25,441 nucleotides of DNA, taken from Tieghemiomyces parasiticus (Eukaryota; Kickxellomycota; Dimargaritomycetes; Dimargaritales; Dimargaritaceae). A program made the position numbers and the translations under genes. Positions 20,201 through 25,441 of the stretch are shown one piece after another. Under the pieces are notes generated by a model. The model saw only the letters and a program-made list of their open reading frames with translations, was not told where the DNA came from and ran no database searches. Every line of letters begins with the position of its first letter. Position 1 is the stretch's first letter. Location: contig JANBPT010000704.1 of NCBI GenBank assembly GCA_027575765.1, positions 1-25,441 of the forward strand, in the 5' to 3' direction.

Positions 20201-23200
20201 CTTGACGAGCGTGGGGATCGGCTGGTAAGTTGGCCGAAAAGGAGGGGGGAGAGGGGGGGGGAATGCGTCGGCGGCGGAGGGCGGGGGAGGCCAGAGTGTG
20301 AGAAGTGAAGGGGGGCGACGGTACAGCTACAGAGGGCAATCGTGCAGATACGGATTAGGGCGATAACTAGCGATACCAACTGGCTAACTTGGGGGCGCGA
20401 CAGCTATGCTGGTAGGTGACAATAAGAAACGGCACCGGGAGGGTTCAACGAGGTGCACCGGAAGGATATAAAGGATCGAATGGTACTGGGAGGGCGGAGG
20501 GTAGGAGTGGCGCAGTCAACTTGTACGGCTGGCGAAAGGCTGTAAACCAACAAGGAAATATAGTGTGTGGTTTCGAGTGGCAGGAGCTGTGAGACAAGTA
20601 CGACTCGAAGGGGGGTTGCACATAGATAAGTAACCGGCGTCCAGACAGGCGGGCGGGCCCAGGTATTTATTGATCAGATTGGTGGAGTGGCTTCTACCGT
20701 GCTACGGGTTCTAGAGAGCGGATGGACGCGGCGGCAATTCGGAGATTTGCCGAACCCACCTATACAAGACACGGTTGGGGAAAAATGTTGGTCTATGCTG
20801 GGGCTGGCCGGCGGGAGAGATAGCGGTGCGATAAGGGAAAAAATAATCATGCCAGGGGACAGGATATGACTGGAGTGTGATAACGGGCACCTCCCAGTGG
20901 CTGGGATTATGTGACGCAGTACGGGATGACATTCGGGGGGGGGGAGGGTTTGGGGCTGGGAAGCTACCACCCGCGGGTGGGGTGGGCAAATTCGCTTGGT
21001 GTCAAATTAGTCATTTGCACTGGGCGGTCCACCTGAAATTGAGAGTTGCGCGAACCCCCCCCCTCATACGCGGGGCCAGGCGTGGTGACTCCCAAAGGTA
21101 AGACGCAGGATGCCGTCGGCGTGGCCGGTGGCTGATTTGACAGGCGGGGCCACCTAAACCCCCTTACGTACCAAGCCGCGTCAAGACCTTTCTGCCGACC
21201 ACGCCACCCAATCGCCACGCCCCAAACGTTGCTACCAGTAAGCACAGAGGCCCAATGAGGCGGTAACTCCTAACCCTTGTCACTGGCCGCCAGGGCTTGC
21301 CTGAAATATGCCAGTCGACCCTGCACGAACTGACGCAGCAGCGCCCCCTCCCTTTTCCAGGGAAGCGCTGGTTGCCTGGGGTACCTTACGCTCTCCCTTC
21401 TCCTACCTCTCCTGTCATCTCCAGGATTCCCATCGGATGCACGCTGAGCGGCTGGATCGTTACAGTGCCGCCGTAAGCCCGGCAGACTGTCTGGTAAAAA
21501 AACAGGCAGGAGCCGGTCGCTATATAGTCCCGAAAGTATCTGGTGGGGTTCTCTGGCCGTACTGTCCACTGCAGAAAAAAAAGCAAAGTGGGCTAGACAG
21601 GCGCCAACTGCATTCAATGCGGTGTTGCAACTGATTACTCCACTCGCCCTTTTCATCAGAAGCAATCACCCAGCTCTGAACACAAGGCATTCGTCCACAG
21701 GCCATATGCCGCCATCCGTAAGCCCGGTTCGAAACTGGGTAAATGCACCCTATGCCCCGCGGCTGCGGGTATATAGCATCTGGCTCCCATCCGCCTAATC
21801 AGGCTGCCTCCCTTTCCTCTCTACCCTCGCACCAACTCCGCCCTGCTTCATCCGCCGGGTCCCTTTCGCTGCTGTAGGTCCCTGGCTACGCATGGAATTA
21901 ACCGAGCCATCTGATTCGCTGGCAACAGCGCCCGTCTTGGCAATCCCCCCCTTGACCTGAGCACCGGGGGCCACCAGCCCCATTGTCGTTGGAACCACTC
22001 TTTCCCCCCCTCTCCCCCAGTACTTCGACCTGGACATACAATGCCCTAGACGCCCTACCCGCGAGAGTCACTGCAGTAAAGCGAAGTCAAATAAACAGAT
22101 ACCCCCCGCCTGAAACCAAGAGCCCTTTCCCCATCTCAGAGTCAGCGGAACTAACGTCACCCCCATACCCTCGTGAAGACCTCCCCCCGTATCCTGGGGC
22201 TGAGAAGTGGAAGGCCCAGGTGCGGGGTACAATTGCCTGAGACAATCACACCTGAAACAGCCTCCCTGCTCGCCACACCGAGAGGCCACCTGGATGGCGT
22301 GATTACTTGAGCGACGCGTGAGAGAGATGCGGGTGTCCCTGTGTTTACTAATGTGGCTCTCCCAGCCAGCATTGGTCCTCTTAATGACACAATCCACAAT
22401 TACAGATGGCAGGCATAGATATTCGAGACTTAATTCCGACAACCCTTTGCTTGAGTCAATAGCTATCGGCCTAGGCATTATAACCAGCTGATCCCAGTCA
22501 GGTCTAAATTTCAGCAATAGTCGCTGGGCCAGCCCTCTATAAGGCTCCAAGTTCTAGGAGGCCATAGTCTGCCCGTATTACCATTGCTCTGAAACCCAAG
22601 CATAAAGCACTAATGTTTGGAGTCAACAGATAATTCGCCGAGTAATCCTAAGGCATCGACGCCTGTTTGTATGGTGGCTCATAGGTAAGAACCTACGTCG
22701 GAATCATTCATCACGAAAACAAGCTAGAGAGAGCCGACGGTAGCTGGTGCGACGGTGGGTAACCTAGTAGACCTCCGAGCAGTGCATTTACAGAACCGTA
22801 TACGATACTTAGTAGTAGGGGAAGAGGGACTAATCCAGACCCAGTGTCTGTCAAGTGATCCAGTGTAGTCGGATAGGTGGCCATGTAAATAGTGGTTTCC
22901 TAAAGGGTCATGGTTATCATGAAAAGAAGTCGACTTGCTGCAAATAATAGCAAGGCGTGGCGTAGGACGGCCTTCAACAGCTACTAATTGAACACAGACG
23001 TAGCTGACCTGATAGCCTATGGGAATAGGGCAACAAGTGCAGGCCTCTATATCCCATTCGCTTAATGCGTGTGTGGTCGCCAAAACCAGCGGCCAAAAGC
23101 TGCACCATACCAGACCCCCTCCCGAAAGGCCAGCAGGAGGCGTCAAGCCGCAGCGTTCGACAGCAGCCCCAACCGGAACAAGCCAGTAACCATGACAGTC

Positions 23201-23501
23201 TCTGGGCGGTCAAGTGCAGAGTTTACTTACTATCCAGTCTCATTGCGAACTTGCACGAGTCTACCAGAGGGCTACGCCTGGCCACTGGCGACCCTCCTCT
23301 AAAATGGCTGATGTATATTTGATTGTTCTCATTCCTCTAACCGACGTCAGCCGCCCCCTTAATGTCCAGCGGCCACCATTAGCCGTCACCCCTTACTCTA
23401 CGCGTGTGCAGATGCCAGACCGACAGGGGCGTCAGACAATCTAAGTCCTACTGCCATATATAAGGGACCTCACTGCCCGTCGTAACAGCGCATCCTCATT
23501 A
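20201..23501. other. Gene-poor region
   Basis: The first few hundred bases are the PGDH promoter, which is polypurine-rich on the plus strand. Beyond that I find no gene: frames at 21270-21665, 22068-22550 and 22724-23146 on the minus strand, and 21308-21634 and 21983-22240 on the plus strand, have no recognisable domain and unnatural composition. The sequence has the look of old, mutated repeat DNA, but I could not name an element other than the mariner relic to the right. A G-rich tract at 20935-20960 is listed separately. Confidence 0.5.
20935..20960 (+). other. Canonical G-quadruplex-type motif
   Basis: Four G-tracts with loops of one to three bases: a run of ten G's, A, GGG, TTT, GGGG, CT, GGG. 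The arrangement fits the usual G3+N1-7 rule. A 14-bp perfect palindrome, CCACCCGCGGGTGG, follows at 20967-20980. Any role is unknown. Confidence 0.6.
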
Positions 23502-24206
23502 CTACCGACGCACCCATTTATAGATGCAACCAAAAGTTATGAGAATTTCCAAGTCAAATGATGTTTGTAAAATGTAGTCTCCACCACTCTGTACCACTCG
23601 GCGAGCCCTTATCATCAAGCTAATAAAGCAGGCTTTATAGTCATTAGGCTGGAGACTGGCTAGCTCCAATTGCCAGGCGTCCATGCCTACCTCCACTATG
23701 GTGAGCTTCTTACCCCTCGGCCGCTGTTTGATATCTCTGAACAGCCAGAAGTCGCAGGGGGGTAGATCAGCAGGACTGTAGGGAGGGGCTAAAAGAAGTT
23801 TAAGTTTAGAGGTGGAAAAGTAGGTCTGGGTAGCTGCAGCACGATGTAGTGGTGCATTCTCATGGTAGAGCCGCAGGGGGTGGTGGTCCAGACTTCCATG
23901 TGCCTCCACCCGGGCCTGGACCATGGGCTGCAGCCCGTACTCTACATAGAGTTCGGTGGAGACCTTGCCACAGGAGGGGCTTGACACTCAGGTGTAATAG
24001 GCCACGCCTGGTGAAATAAATAGTCAGCATCACCTTGGATGTGGTACAACCTTGGCGGGTCTCAGTTGGGACAGGGCCACCTTTAGGACACCACCTCCGG
24101 TGATTGGAGCCAGCAGGGAGGGATCCTAAAGGCGCACTCAGATCTCCTGGCCTGTGACAATGGAGTCCAGCAGGTAGTCACTGGCCCCATTGAACTCCTC
24201 CAGATA
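23502..24206 (-). pseudogene. Decayed, 5'-truncated mariner-type transposase
   Basis: On the minus strand the homology begins with YLEEFNGASDYLLDSIVTG, corresponding to the region around the first catalytic Asp, and then meets TGA (24140-24138) and TAG (24128-24126). The block SKVMLTIYF is in another frame, so two compensating indels flank it. From 23987 the frame is open: YHENAPLHRAA, LAPPYSPADLPPCDFWLF, and the C-terminal VVQSGGDYI. The catalytic triad is broken: the first Asp is Gln (VTGQE) and the second is Glu (HENAP); only the third (CDFW) remains. The true stop is lost (TAA in the copy at 29-31 is CAA here), so the frame runs through the terminal repeat to 23502. The DNA-binding N-terminal third is missing. 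It cannot be active. Confidence 0.88.
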
Positions 24207-25441
24207 CTAATGATAAATGAGGACCCATGCACCACGCCTGGTCAATTTAGGGCAGAGTGGGGGAGGGAATTTGAAAAGTAGACATGATGTATGGTTAAAC
24301 AAAACAAGTTGTGAAGTCAAAAATGGTTCAATCCTGGAGTGGTTAATACCAATCGACTCAGCATCATTGACTTTCGTAGGTTTCATCTGAAACACTGCCA
24401 TCTGAGACCTCCCGCTTAAAACCTCACGACATTTGGTAGCATCTGTATTTATTGTTTTATCATTGCTGCGGTGGCACGTGCTGCCCAATCCCATACTATT
24501 CAGATTAACACCTTGCGGATTCACGTGCCATTCTAATAAAACCACCTACTTATATTCATTATTGCCGGCGGGTGCCAGACAGTCGGCATGGACCACCCGG
24601 CCGTCACTGGGCACTAGTTCCTGCTCCCTCCCTCTCCATCTTCCCAAGTCTAGCCGGCATCATAGACCCTAGCACCACAGTATAGGTAAGATCCTAAGGG
24701 ATGACACTACACAGCGGACTTTCCTTTTATGGCGGGGTCCAAGCCAATGGGTCTGATGGAGGAGTTCTGTGTAGCACATCCGCAGGCCAGCACTCCCTCA
24801 ATATAATTGAACGGCACTCCGTACCTTCACCTGCAAGACAACGAGCGGTCATTGAATGTATCCGGCCAGCGGACTGCCGCAGATGCTACTTCCACTGCTT
24901 CGTATTAACAGTTGAACCAAAGCAAGTGTGGTGTGGGCCCTGAGTTGGCCTACCACTGGTAGAGTAGATGGGAGCTCCCGCAACGGGAGTGCAGGGTATT
25001 GAAGAGGAGTGGAAAAAGGGGACACTGACATGGTCGCTACCCGATGTGGCCAGCACGTTGGGCGGAAGCCTGAACGCCTATCCCTCTTGTCGTGTCTGCC
25101 ATGATGCGCACTGGGTAGCTGAACACTGGGGCTGGTGGTTATGTGGTGGCTTACCATATAGTACATAGTACCGTTGAGAGGCATCTATGTGGAAAGGCAA
25201 GCCATCAGTTGTTCAGCATACACTTGTACAAATCATAAGCAGTAGAGTAGACAATTCCATGGCCAGGAAATTGTGTCGGTAGGGGGGACTGGGGTGGATG
25301 TCCGCAAGCCTGATCTTACGTGTTCGGCGACCCTGGACAGACCCTACGGGATTGGATACCGCCGGCCAAACCACAGCCCTAGACTGCCACACCCTCGTCA
25401 CTGGTGGAGACAGGAAAAGCCGGCAAGCCTTTGATATGATA
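24207..25441. other. Right-end region, no gene recognised
   Basis: The transposase's N-terminal helix-turn-helix part should lie here but is not found, so the mariner copy was truncated at about 24206 or replaced. Frames at 24207-24545 (-), 24849-25184 (-) and 24701-24943 (+) show no known domain. No RNA gene or array was seen. Confidence 0.5.

Noticed and set aside
19757..20308. 183-codon plus-strand frame
   Set aside because: It is antisense to PGDH exon 1 and runs into its upstream region; no domain or start context supports it.
21713..21745. tRNA-like T-arm (CCCGG, TTCGAAA, CTGGG) followed by TAAATGC
   Set aside because: The T-stem is good and GCATTCG upstream nearly pairs with TAAATGC, but the whole would be about 60 nt with no D-arm or anticodon arm and no box A at the right distance. 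At most it is a tRNA relic or part of a SINE.
22724..23146. 140-codon minus-strand frame considered as a retrotransposon fragment
   Set aside because: I found no reverse transcriptase, integrase or zinc-knuckle motif in it or in its neighbours; naming an element would be a guess.

Overview
The window looks like nuclear DNA of a fungus, probably from an early-diverging lineage. An Mdm12 homologue (ERMES complex) and an Mrh4-type mitochondrial helicase are fungal hallmarks. Introns are short (119-256 nt) with GTAAGT-like donors and CAG/TAG acceptors. A C2CD5-like protein, a family best known from animals, argues against a typical yeast or filamentous ascomycete. The exact lineage is inference; nothing in the sequence names a species.

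Layout. 1-76: the 3' end of a mariner-type transposon. 77-1719: no gene found. 1720-3957 (+): MRH4-like DEAD-box helicase. 4366-4746 (-): small secreted-type gene interrupted by one in-frame TGA. 4882-5472 (+): doubtful membrane-protein-like stretch. 5544-8680 (-): mitochondrial alanyl-tRNA synthetase in four exons. 9130-10182 (+): MDM12, head-to-head with AlaRS across about 450 bp. 10487-14839 (-): very large C2CD5-like C2-domain protein. 15611-16033 and 16939-17298 (-): two small secreted cysteine-containing proteins in tandem. 18637-20200 (-): D-3-phosphoglycerate dehydrogenase in two exons. 20201-25441: gene-poor, with a decayed, 5'-truncated mariner transposase at 23502-24206 (-).

How the genes fit together. 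Three genes within 8.5 kb are mitochondrial: a helicase of the mitoribosome-assembly type, a tRNA synthetase with an apparent presequence, and an ER-mitochondria tether subunit. Two of them probably share a bidirectional promoter. The C2CD5-like gene points to Ca2+/lipid-dependent membrane traffic, and the PGDH gene to serine synthesis. The small secreted proteins have no recognised family and are the most open part of the window. The two mariner copies are in opposite orientation, with their 3' ends facing inward and bracketing all the genes.

I did not find a clear new multi-gene system. The best leads are the tandem secreted-protein pair, the secreted gene with the early TGA, the low-complexity-expanded C2CD5 homologue, and a row of three hairpins at 17832-17884.
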